A DNA stretch of 5,669 bases from Spirochaetia bacterium (GTDB taxonomy: Bacteria; Spirochaetota; Spirochaetia; Treponematales; Breznakiellaceae): NCBI GenBank assembly GCA_026002025.1, contig BOAU01000107.1, positions 1 through 5,669 of the forward strand. The letters run 5' to 3'. The position numbers were made by a program, and so were the translations under genes. Numbering within the stretch: position 1 is the first letter of the stretch; the number at the start of each line of letters is the position of its first letter. The notes beneath the pieces were generated by a model. It was not told the DNA's origin. It did no database searches and was given only the letters and a program-made list of their open reading frames with translations. This document shows positions 1-5,542 of this stretch, piece after piece.

Positions 1-184
1 GCGGGGGAGGTGGGGGCGGCAGCGGGATGTCCTCAATAATGTCCGTCAGTTTCATAACCCGCGCCGGCTCTTCGACCGTCATTGGCAACGCCTGCACATT
101 AAAGGCGAGAAAAAAGATAAGTGCCCCGTGAAGGGCGGCGACAGCGATAAAAAGGAGCAGCCGCAGCCGGTTTTCTTTACTCAT
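1..184 (-). CDS. tonB: TonB energy transducer, N-terminal part (runs off left edge)
   Basis: The first 61 codons of a TonB-family protein are visible and the rest lies beyond the window. The frame reads a short basic cytoplasmic start (MSKENRLR), then one hydrophobic segment at about residues 9-29, then a periplasmic stretch turning into a proline run (PLPPPPPP, about 54-61). The membrane segment carries His19 followed by Gly-Ala, matching the single essential transmembrane His and HGA of E. coli TonB; the Ser four residues before it in E. coli is Val here. A proline-rich periplasmic spacer after one N-terminal anchor is the family architecture. The expected C-terminal receptor-binding domain cannot be seen. 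The ATG (182-184) overlaps the end of the preceding exbD by 8 bp, with a weak GGTG five bases upstream, so translation is probably coupled. Position after exbB-exbD-exbD and the shared strand support a receptor-dedicated TonB. Confidence 0.85.
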   Translation of the reverse strand, partial: MSKENRLRLLLFIAVAALHGALIFFLAFNVQALPMTVEEPARVMKLTDIIEDIPLPPPPPP

Positions 185-578
185 TTTTCACCACAAAACT
201 GACAACCCGATATTGCAGGAGCTGGAGAATAGACAGGACACCCTGAATTTTTTCAAAGGGGGTGTCCCGGTCGGCAATGATATGGAGCCGGGTGTCGGGG
301 GCCTCCCGGTAGGTATCGGCCAGGGTGTTTTCCACGGTCCGGGTGTCCGCGGGAATTCCATCAAGGTAGACCCCTCCGGCCCGGTCTATCCATATTTCCA
401 GATTTTTTTCCGCGCTGGTCCTTTGGGCCATTTCCGCTTCGGGGTATTCAATCTTTACTTCCCTGCGGTAATTGATAAGGGACACCAGCATGATGAATAT
501 GAGCAGCAGAAATGCTACATCCGACATGGAGTTAAGGGGTATTGAAAAGTTTTTCCTTTCCCGGCGCTTTATATTCAT
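177..578 (-). CDS. exbD: ExbD/TolR-family proton-channel subunit (second copy)
   Basis: A 133-residue protein of the usual ExbD/TolR length. It has a basic cytoplasmic N-terminus (MNIKRRERKNF), one transmembrane helix at about residues 20-38 (DVAFLLLIFIMLVSLINY) and a periplasmic domain ending in strand-like segments (LHIIADRDTPFEKI, then RVVSFVVKNE). Asp20 at the start of the helix, in the context NSMSDVAFLLLIF, matches the conserved membrane Asp of ExbD (Asp25 in E. coli), the residue thought to be protonated during motor turnover. It should sit inside an ExbB pentamer as one chain of an ExbD dimer and drive TonB. The ATG overlaps the stop of the preceding exbD in an ATGA arrangement, with GGAAGG about nine bases upstream. 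It differs clearly from its neighbour, so this is not a recent duplication. TolR is the alternative name, but the tonB and receptor context favours ExbD. Confidence 0.9.
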   Translation of the reverse strand: MNIKRRERKNFSIPLNSMSDVAFLLLIFIMLVSLINYRREVKIEYPEAEMAQRTSAEKNLEIWIDRAGGVYLDGIPADTRTVENTLADTYREAPDTRLHIIADRDTPFEKIQGVLSILQLLQYRVVSFVVKNE

Positions 579-988
579 GGGGATGCGCCTTCCGTATTTT
601 TCATAGTAAAGGAGAAGGATTCTACTTTCAGGTTTTGGGCAAGCTCGACAAAGGAAACCACCTTTTGCCAGGGCGTTTGGGGATCAACCGTGAGGATTAC
701 CGCCATGTTCGGGCGGGACGCAATAAGGGATCGGATCTCCTGCCGGGCAAAGGGGATGTCCCGTATTTCATTTTGATAGATCAGATCCCCCGCGGCGTCA
801 AGATCAAAGCGGAGCAGATCTTCTTTGAGAATGAGCCGGGTCGAATCCTTTGCGGGCAGGGTCATAAGGAAGCCCTTGTTGATGTTGAACCCCGCGATCA
901 CAATAAAATAAATGATCAGCAGAAACGCGATGTCGCTTGAGGCGCTTGAATCATCAAAGGGTTTCCGTTTCCGGCGCTTAAGCTTCAT
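575..988 (-). CDS. exbD: ExbD/TolR-family proton-channel subunit (first copy)
   Basis: A 137-residue inner-membrane protein when started at the ATG at 986-988. A GTG at 1010-1012 would add eight residues, but the ATG has a good GGAG four to five bases upstream and reduces the overlap with exbB to 11 bp, so it is preferred. The N-terminus is very basic (MKLKRRKRK), followed by a helix at about residues 19-37 that opens with Asp19 (SSASSDIAFLLIIYF), the conserved proton-carrying Asp of the family. A periplasmic domain of about 95 residues follows (LTVDPQTPWQKVVSFVE near the end). Its predicted role is the rotor or plug inside the ExbB pentamer that couples proton flow to TonB. It lies directly after exbB and directly before a second exbD, so the motor may use an ExbD heterodimer, or each copy may serve separately. 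The C-terminal tail NTEGASP is polar and unremarkable. Confidence 0.9.
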   Translation of the reverse strand: MKLKRRKRKPFDDSSASSDIAFLLIIYFIVIAGFNINKGFLMTLPAKDSTRLILKEDLLRFDLDAAGDLIYQNEIRDIPFARQEIRSLIASRPNMAVILTVDPQTPWQKVVSFVELAQNLKVESFSFTMKNTEGASP

Positions 989-1661
989 TTCTCTCCGTCG
1001 GCGCATTTTCACAGTGAATGGCGATTTCGGTTATCAGGGTTGAACAGCATTGCTCCACGTCTGCGGAAAACCTGTCCACGATGTGGGAAAAGATCGAATG
1101 GGCGATCATGGCGATGATGGCGATGATAAGGCCGAATACGGTGGTGATAAGGGCCTCGTAGATGCCGTTTGCCACAATCTGGGCGTTTACCTCGGTGGCT
1201 TCCGCGATTGACTTGAATGCGCCGATCATCCCCGAGACGGTGCCCAGGAACCCGGTGAGGGGCGAGAGGGAACCCAGGGCGGTAAGAAAGTTGAAGCCGT
1301 TTTCCAGTGAATTGATGCAGGAGAGGGCTTCGGTCTCAACGGCCTTTTCTACCCGGTGTTCAGAAAAACTGCGGCCCTCTGTCAGGCCGGACCGGTCCAC
1401 CAATGCAAGGAGCACCCGCGCCCCCATGCGCCGCTTTGTCAGTGTGGAAAGGTATTCTTTTGTTTCAGAAAGATTATTCGTTCTGATCCCTTCGTCTACT
1501 TTTGCGCTAAGATCATCGAGCTTGAGATTATGGTAGCCCAGATAGATCGCCCGTTCCAGGGCGATGGCGATTACGGCGATTGAGAAAAAGAGGAGGGGCC
1601 ACATGAAGACGCCCCCCATGGTAAACAGTTCAAGTAATGAAAAACTGGAGCTTCCTTCCAT
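978..1661 (-). CDS. exbB: ExbB/TolQ/MotA-family proton channel
   Basis: A 227-residue polytopic inner-membrane protein, close to the length of ExbB and TolQ. The first helix is at about residues 14-36 (TMGGVFMWPLLFFSIAVIAI), then comes a charged cytoplasmic domain of about 90 residues, then two helices at about 125-146 and 168-190. The second helix contains TALGSLSPLTGFLGTVSGMI, which lines up with the E. coli ExbB signature ATIGSTAPFVGLFGTV. The third contains GIYEALITTVFGLIIAIIAM, matching EALVATAIGLVAAIPA, including the Thr that lines the channel. The protein should form the pentameric stator that admits protons around ExbD. The ATG has GAGG eight bases upstream and follows the lipoprotein stop by 10 bp. 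Family assignment (MotA/TolQ/ExbB domain) is secure. ExbB rather than TolQ is inferred from the neighbouring TonB and receptor, and no tolA, tolB or pal is present in the window. Confidence 0.93.
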   Translation of the reverse strand: MEGSSSFSLLELFTMGGVFMWPLLFFSIAVIAIALERAIYLGYHNLKLDDLSAKVDEGIRTNNLSETKEYLSTLTKRRMGARVLLALVDRSGLTEGRSFSEHRVEKAVETEALSCINSLENGFNFLTALGSLSPLTGFLGTVSGMIGAFKSIAEATEVNAQIVANGIYEALITTVFGLIIAIIAMIAHSIFSHIVDRFSADVEQCCSTLITEIAIHCENAPTERNEA

Positions 1662-1671
1662 AAAATAAACC

Positions 1672-2499
1672 TCACTTAACCTTGATCAGGGTAATATCTT
1701 TATTAAGGGAGGCGATGAGGGCGTCCCATTCATAGTCAAAGTATATCCAGGGCAGGGCTTCTTCCCAATCCCGGAGCAGGGTCCCCGAATCCCGGATCCT
1801 GTGCAGCTCTTCGGGGAAACGGGCCTGGGTATAGGCCGTGTTCCATCTGATATCATCGGAAGTCACCCATAGGGCGTTTTCCTTTGACCAGTCCGCGGGA
1901 CGCTTCTTGGCGGAAACCAGTTCCGGCAGGAGTATGGGTTTCCAGTATTTCTCAAAGGCATTCTGATCTTTAAAATTCTCCGTAATGTTCTGGCTGTGCA
2001 TCCATTCGGTGAGCGCGGATATCCGTTCCTGCCGGTTGCTCAGGGCGCTTACCGCATCCGCGCCGGTGATCCGGTTGTTGTCCCGGCGTATCTTTCCTTC
2101 GGTGATTGACACCTTTTCTACAGGTGTATCAAAACGGAGCGTTGCGCCGCTGCCGCTTATCGTAAAGACACCGCTCCCGGAAAGTTCCAGGGTAAACTCG
2201 TTCCACCCGGTCAGGTTGGGGCTGAGAAAGTACAGGGACTTAAGCTGAAATTTTCCCGATTCATCCGGCAGCCCGCCGCGGAAGCGCAGATTCGGCATGG
2301 CAGTGCCGCTGACAGCGATAAATTCTTCCCCGTTCTTTTCCCGTATGCGGGAAAAGCGAATTCCCTCTTTCGGTTTTTCCTGATAGGTCCATAGGTTTTT
2401 TTCCTTAAAGGCCGAGCCGTCCAGTACACGGGCGCTCTTTTCGACCAGGGTACTGCATCCTGACAGAACCGTTATAAGAAACAGCAGTATAATTTTCAT
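1672..2499 (-). CDS. Lipoprotein of unknown function in the Ton operon
   Basis: A 275-residue protein that I do not recognise. The N-terminus is a classic lipoprotein signal: Lys2, a hydrophobic core (IILLFLITVL) and the lipobox LSGC with Cys15 as the expected lipidated residue. With Ser at +2 it would be sorted to the outer membrane if Lol rules apply, although these are uncertain outside enterobacteria. The first half, about residues 35-145, is rich in alternating strand-like segments with Gly and Ser turns (ELSGSGVFTISGSGATLRF) and may form a beta-sandwich. The second half is more helical and full of Trp and charged residues (ALTEWMHSQN, NAFEKYWKP, EEALPWIYFDYEWDAL). The ATG directly abuts the receptor stop codon with zero spacing, and GGAG lies seven bases upstream, so translation is coupled to the receptor. 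Its place suggests an accessory such as ligand capture, by analogy of position only with SusD. No sequence similarity to SusD is evident. Confidence 0.85.
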   Translation of the reverse strand: MKIILLFLITVLSGCSTLVEKSARVLDGSAFKEKNLWTYQEKPKEGIRFSRIREKNGEEFIAVSGTAMPNLRFRGGLPDESGKFQLKSLYFLSPNLTGWNEFTLELSGSGVFTISGSGATLRFDTPVEKVSITEGKIRRDNNRITGADAVSALSNRQERISALTEWMHSQNITENFKDQNAFEKYWKPILLPELVSAKKRPADWSKENALWVTSDDIRWNTAYTQARFPEELHRIRDSGTLLRDWEEALPWIYFDYEWDALIASLNKDITLIKVK

Positions 2500-5232
2500 T
2501 TAATAGCTCCACTTAAATCCGAATGACACCATGGGGATGGGCAGATCGTAGGAAACGGAATTGCTTCCCGTATCTTCCTTACCGGTGTACTCATTAAAGG
2601 TGGTGCGGGTCTCTTGAGGGTTATACACCAGGGACAGGAGGTTTTCCGCCCCCAGGTATATTTCCGTCTGTACTTTGCCTTTCTTGTCAAAAATAAAGAA
2701 GGAGAACTTGAGGTCCAGCGGAAGGGACCATACGCCCCGGGTTTCTTCCTGGCCTATAACATCCCGGCGGAATTTCTGAATGATCACCTGGTTGCCGTCT
2801 TTGTCCAGCACGGGGTCATATTTTCCTGTCGTTTCATTCCATTCGACCTCCTGTACCGGGTAGGAATAAACAGGTCCATAGGTCAATTGGGTTCTGGGCT
2901 GGCCCGAGGCAAAACCGAAACGGAGGGCGATATTGAAGCGCCTGACCGGTTTTATGTTCAGCACCAGATTGAAGTTGTGAAACCGGTGGAAGGAGGGATA
3001 GTACCAGTCATTTTCCTCTTCTTCTTCTTCCCCCCCAATCCCGCCGAACCCGAATTCGCCGCTTGAAGGTTCATAATACTTTGCGTGGGTAAAGGTGTAG
3101 GAAATCCACCCGTCTATATACCGGGACTGCATTTTTTGCAGTTGTAAATCAAAGCCCCAAATTCGGCCTTCCCCATCAAACCCCCATTTGACATTAACGC
3201 TGTCGGCGCTGTTACCTGTGATGTCCGCCATGATATAGGCGCGGTTAAAAACCTGTTTGTAATACCCTTCGATATTAAAACTGAAACCTCCGGCAAAATC
3301 AAGTTTGGTCCCGATTACCGTTGTCCAGGAGCGGTTCAGTTTCAGGTTTTCAAGGCCATCGTTTCCCTCTTCGATAAAAGAAATGTTTTCGTTCATCGAA
3401 GAGAAGAGCCCCGTGCCGATGGTGGCGGAAAGGGATTCGAGAAAATTCGGGATTCCAAAGAGTTCCTTGTTTTTGAGGATGTTGAAGTCCAGGTTGATCC
3501 GGGGGCTCCATGCGGGGACAGCGGAGGCCGTAAAGCCCTTACCCGCAAAGTAAAGTTGATCCATCCTGATCCCCGCTTCCACGCCGAAGAACTGATTGGG
3601 GGTCGTGTATTCCATGAGGGTATAGGCGGAACTAAAAAGTCCGTGGTTGTTCACATCCACAATTTTATGAAAGGGCCAGATTACGGCCCTGTAATAGGGC
3701 TGATTGGCTATGGCTATGTCATACAGAGAGGAGTAATCAACCCCAGGAATCATGTACCTTTCCATAAAGAGACCCACGTTTTCGTACTGCCGCCAATTGG
3801 TGTAGAGTTCCTGCACCCCTGCGGCAGCGAGGAAGCCATTACCCAGGTCCCAGTCCATATCAAAGCGGGCCTGGGCGTTGAAAACCAGATTGTCCGAATC
3901 AATCCCCATGTTGAGATCCGGCGCGTGGTAAGAATTAGCCGTAGTAAGGTTAAAGGGCGGATTTTTAAACATTGCATAAAGAGGATTATTCAGAAAATTA
4001 TTATTATACCGAACTTCCACATCATTATTGACAAGCCCTTCGGCGATAAGTTCCGTATACCCAAGGCCGGCGGTTGCCTTGAGTGCCATCGTAGGCATGG
4101 GGTTGAAGGTAAGGCCTGCGATACCGAAGCCCTGGTAGTTATGGTAATCAAAGTTCATAGACATACGGCCCGATATCCCGTCATTCCCCGCTACTTCTCC
4201 CCCCAGGAGCCCATCCTCATCATAGTCGGTGATGTATTCGGCGCCGATACCGTCGCTGCCGAAAAATCCGTTTAAGGTCAATTCCAAATCTGTGTTAAAG
4301 CGGTAGTTCCCCGACAGGGCAGCGCTTCTGATATAGGGGGCGGTGGAGACCGCATTGATGAGGTCCAGGGTTTCATTTCCCGGCGCAGCCTTGCTTATTC
4401 CCTGAGCGGTCCATACCAGGAGATCCCAATAGGTTACCTTCCCCATGAACATGATTCCGCCCTTGCCGAAGAGGGGGTAGGAGAGGTTGATGCTTGCCGC
4501 ACTGGTAGAGAGCCCGACATCCAGTTCCATTTCTGTGGGGTCCGCTTTTTTGGAAGTGATTTCCAAAAGCCCCGAGATCGTATGCCCATAGCGGGTGGAA
4601 AAGACCCCGTGGGAGAGCTGGGCGCTGGATATCATTTTTGGATCGAAAATCGAAACGCCCCCGCCCCAGTGATAGGGCCGGGCCAGGTAAAATCCGTCCA
4701 GGGACGCCATCAGGTCCCCGGGATCGCCCCCGCGGATCGAGGGCATGGCGTTGAACATCCCCGAATAGCCCACCCCCGGCAGGAGTTTGATGGAGGTCAT
4801 CACATCTTCGACGATGCCGATTTCCGCAGTCCGGGCCAGTTCCGGTCCGGAGATGGCAACGCTGCGGCCGCTCCTTGACTCGCTTACCCCCGGCCTGCTG
4901 GCTTCGATCACCAGTTCCCTGTTTTCCATGATCCCGCTGAGGCGCAGGGCCAGGGTAAAATGATCCGTTCCCAGGCTGATAACAAGCCTGTTGTTTTCGT
5001 AGCCCGGATAGGCTCCCTGAACAACCACTTGCCGATCATCGGGAACGGAGATGAAAACCTTTCCGTCTTCATCGCATTCATATTCCGTTCCGTCCCAGGA
5101 ACGGATCAGGGCCCCCTCAAGGGGGATTTCGAGGTCCCGGTCTTCAACGTATATTTCAACATCCCGGCCAAAGAGGGACGGCAGGGCAAAAACGAAAAAA
5201 ATCACCGCAAAAACCAACGAGGGCTTTTTCAT
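2500..5232 (-). CDS. TonB-dependent outer-membrane receptor with N-terminal carboxypeptidase-regulatory-like domain
   Basis: A 910-residue receptor counted from the ATG at 5230-5232. A Sec signal peptide (MKKPSLVFAVIFFVFALPSLFG) occupies residues 1-22. A CarbopepD_reg-like domain follows at about 24-100 (IPLEGALIRSW, then DEDGKVFISVP, then YPGYENNRLVI). A stretch resembling a TonB box is at about 105-112 (RELVIEAS). The plug is at about 113-230, with the PSIRGGDPGD motif (164-173), LDGFYL (178-183) and FSTRYGHTISGLLEI (211-225). The rest is a beta-barrel of alternating aromatic strands ending in FGFKWSY, the aromatic C-terminus read by the BAM machinery. The frame stays open for 52 more codons, to an ATG at 5386-5388 with GGGAG nearby, but that would bury the signal peptide, so the shorter start is chosen even though it lacks a Shine-Dalgarno sequence. 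A six-Glu tract lies in a predicted surface loop (733-740). The ligand is unknown; siderophores, cobalamin and glycans are all possible. Confidence 0.92.
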   Translation of the reverse strand: MKKPSLVFAVIFFVFALPSLFGRDVEIYVEDRDLEIPLEGALIRSWDGTEYECDEDGKVFISVPDDRQVVVQGAYPGYENNRLVISLGTDHFTLALRLSGIMENRELVIEASRPGVSESRSGRSVAISGPELARTAEIGIVEDVMTSIKLLPGVGYSGMFNAMPSIRGGDPGDLMASLDGFYLARPYHWGGGVSIFDPKMISSAQLSHGVFSTRYGHTISGLLEITSKKADPTEMELDVGLSTSAASINLSYPLFGKGGIMFMGKVTYWDLLVWTAQGISKAAPGNETLDLINAVSTAPYIRSAALSGNYRFNTDLELTLNGFFGSDGIGAEYITDYDEDGLLGGEVAGNDGISGRMSMNFDYHNYQGFGIAGLTFNPMPTMALKATAGLGYTELIAEGLVNNDVEVRYNNNFLNNPLYAMFKNPPFNLTTANSYHAPDLNMGIDSDNLVFNAQARFDMDWDLGNGFLAAAGVQELYTNWRQYENVGLFMERYMIPGVDYSSLYDIAIANQPYYRAVIWPFHKIVDVNNHGLFSSAYTLMEYTTPNQFFGVEAGIRMDQLYFAGKGFTASAVPAWSPRINLDFNILKNKELFGIPNFLESLSATIGTGLFSSMNENISFIEEGNDGLENLKLNRSWTTVIGTKLDFAGGFSFNIEGYYKQVFNRAYIMADITGNSADSVNVKWGFDGEGRIWGFDLQLQKMQSRYIDGWISYTFTHAKYYEPSSGEFGFGGIGGEEEEEENDWYYPSFHRFHNFNLVLNIKPVRRFNIALRFGFASGQPRTQLTYGPVYSYPVQEVEWNETTGKYDPVLDKDGNQVIIQKFRRDVIGQEETRGVWSLPLDLKFSFFIFDKKGKVQTEIYLGAENLLSLVYNPQETRTTFNEYTGKEDTGSNSVSYDLPIPMVSFGFKWSY

Positions 5233-5240
5233 AAAGTAAA

Positions 5241-5269
5241 AGTATACAGGGTTTCGAGGAGTAGGACAA
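5241..5269 (-). promoter_or_regulatory. Sigma70-type promoter giving a nearly leaderless receptor mRNA
   Basis: On the minus strand TTGTCC (5269-5264, four of six matches to TTGACA) and TATACT (5246-5241, five of six to TATAAT) are separated by exactly 17 bp. Only eight bases separate the -10 box from the receptor ATG, so transcription would begin within a few bases of the start codon. This agrees with the absence of a Shine-Dalgarno sequence before that ATG. The call comes from consensus matching and no transcript data are available. Confidence 0.5.
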
Positions 5270-5291
5270 TCTGCTGCGGACCTTTGGTTCG

Positions 5292-5336
5292 GCGGCTTTC
5301 GGGGTATATACCCGCGGGCTCCCCGATAGGCGCCGC
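5292..5336. repeat. Imperfect GC-rich palindrome / hairpin upstream of the receptor
   Basis: The outer arms GCGGC (5292-5296) and GCCGC (5332-5336) and the inner arms TCGGGG (5299-5304) and CCCCGA (5321-5326) are complementary, with an asymmetric internal bulge and a 16-base loop. The loop region also contains the overlapping perfect palindromes GGGTATATACCC (5302-5313) and CCCGCGGG (5311-5318), so two alternative foldings compete. No T-run follows on either strand, so it is not an obvious intrinsic terminator. It could be a REP-like dispersed repeat or a leader hairpin in a transcript started farther upstream. Complementarity is seen directly; the function is unknown. Confidence 0.5.
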
Positions 5337-5458
5337 TTTTCAGCAACTCCGCCAGATTTTGAAGCTTCTCCATTACGTTCCCGTTCATATTCTCCCGCTG
5401 TTACTCCGTCTGCTCCAACCGCTCCGTCCCTTCGCGTCCATATCATACGCACGAGACC

Positions 5459-5483
5459 AAAAGTAAATATTTTATTCACTTTT
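5459..5483. promoter_or_regulatory. 25-bp AT-rich inverted repeat, candidate operator
   Basis: AAAAGTAAATA (5459-5469) and TATTCACTTTT (5473-5483) are reverse complements except for one base, around a TTT centre. Eleven-base arms with ten matches stand out in the intergenic region. The site lies between the TTGACA box at 5520-5525 and the coding region, where a repressor would block transcription toward the operon. Metal-responsive regulators of the Fur, DtxR/TroR and MarR types bind dyads of this size, but the sequence is not a recognisable Fur box. The stem is too AT-rich to be a convincing terminator. Confidence 0.45.
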
Positions 5484-5498
5484 GATATTTTGAAGTTA

Positions 5499-5525
5499 AT
5501 CTTATAGATGTAAACTGGTTGTCAA
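5499..5525 (-). promoter_or_regulatory. Possible distal promoter with perfect -35 box
   Basis: The minus strand carries a perfect TTGACA (5525-5520). The best -10 candidates downstream are TAAGAT (5504-5499, 15-bp spacing, four of six matches) and TATAAG (5506-5501, 13-bp spacing). Neither pairing is ideal, so the -35 is clear but the promoter is only tentative. If active, it would give an mRNA leader of about 260 bases before the receptor ATG, containing both the 25-bp dyad and the GC-rich hairpin. Confidence 0.3.
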
Positions 5526-5542
5526 CAAAAGGTTAAATTTTT

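Larger units (their letters stand above)
5233..5388 (-). other. Open frame in phase with the receptor; leader or rejected N-terminal extension
   Basis: These 52 codons run from an ATG at 5386-5388 straight into the chosen receptor start with no stop. GGGAG stands three bases before that ATG, a somewhat tight spacing, and an in-frame TAA lies just upstream. A second in-frame ATG is at 5371-5373. The encoded peptide (MEKLQNLAELLKSGAYRGAR and onwards) is basic, Pro-rich and not hydrophobic, and would sit before an otherwise perfect signal peptide, which is abnormal for a receptor. The stretch also contains the palindrome at 5292-5336 and the near-leaderless promoter. The most likely reading is non-coding upstream DNA that happens to be open. 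An extended signal peptide is a weaker alternative. Confidence 0.4.

Noticed and set aside
1..40. C/G-rich run at the left edge as a repeat or terminator
   Set aside because: It is simply the proline-codon run of the TonB spacer read on the opposite strand.
989..1012. GTG start for the first exbD, eight codons upstream
   Set aside because: The internal ATG at 986-988 has a better GGAG at good distance and a shorter overlap with exbB; the family N-terminus is adequately basic without the addition.
2614..3066. A 150-codon plus-strand frame opposite the receptor C-terminus
   Set aside because: It is antisense to conserved barrel strands and the poly-Glu tract (read as Phe-rich on this strand). 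It has no ribosome-binding site or domain of note.
3556..4275. A 239-codon open frame on the plus strand inside the receptor gene
   Set aside because: It lies wholly antisense to a clear receptor barrel, has no family motifs, and its His- and Ile-rich composition is what the reverse complement of Asn- and Asp-rich barrel codons gives.
5156..5479. A 107-codon minus-strand frame starting MNKIFTFGLVRM
   Set aside because: It overlaps the receptor signal-peptide region out of phase, has no recognisable domain and its C-terminal part is only an alternative frame of coding DNA.
5459..5483. AT-rich dyad as an intrinsic terminator for the transposase gene
   Set aside because: The stem has almost no G-C pairs and no following T-run on the minus strand (the next bases are GGTC), so it would not terminate efficiently.
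5518..5526. Short palindrome GTTGTCAAC
   Set aside because: Nine bases with a single-base centre is expected by chance, and it overlaps the TTGACA box, which explains it better.
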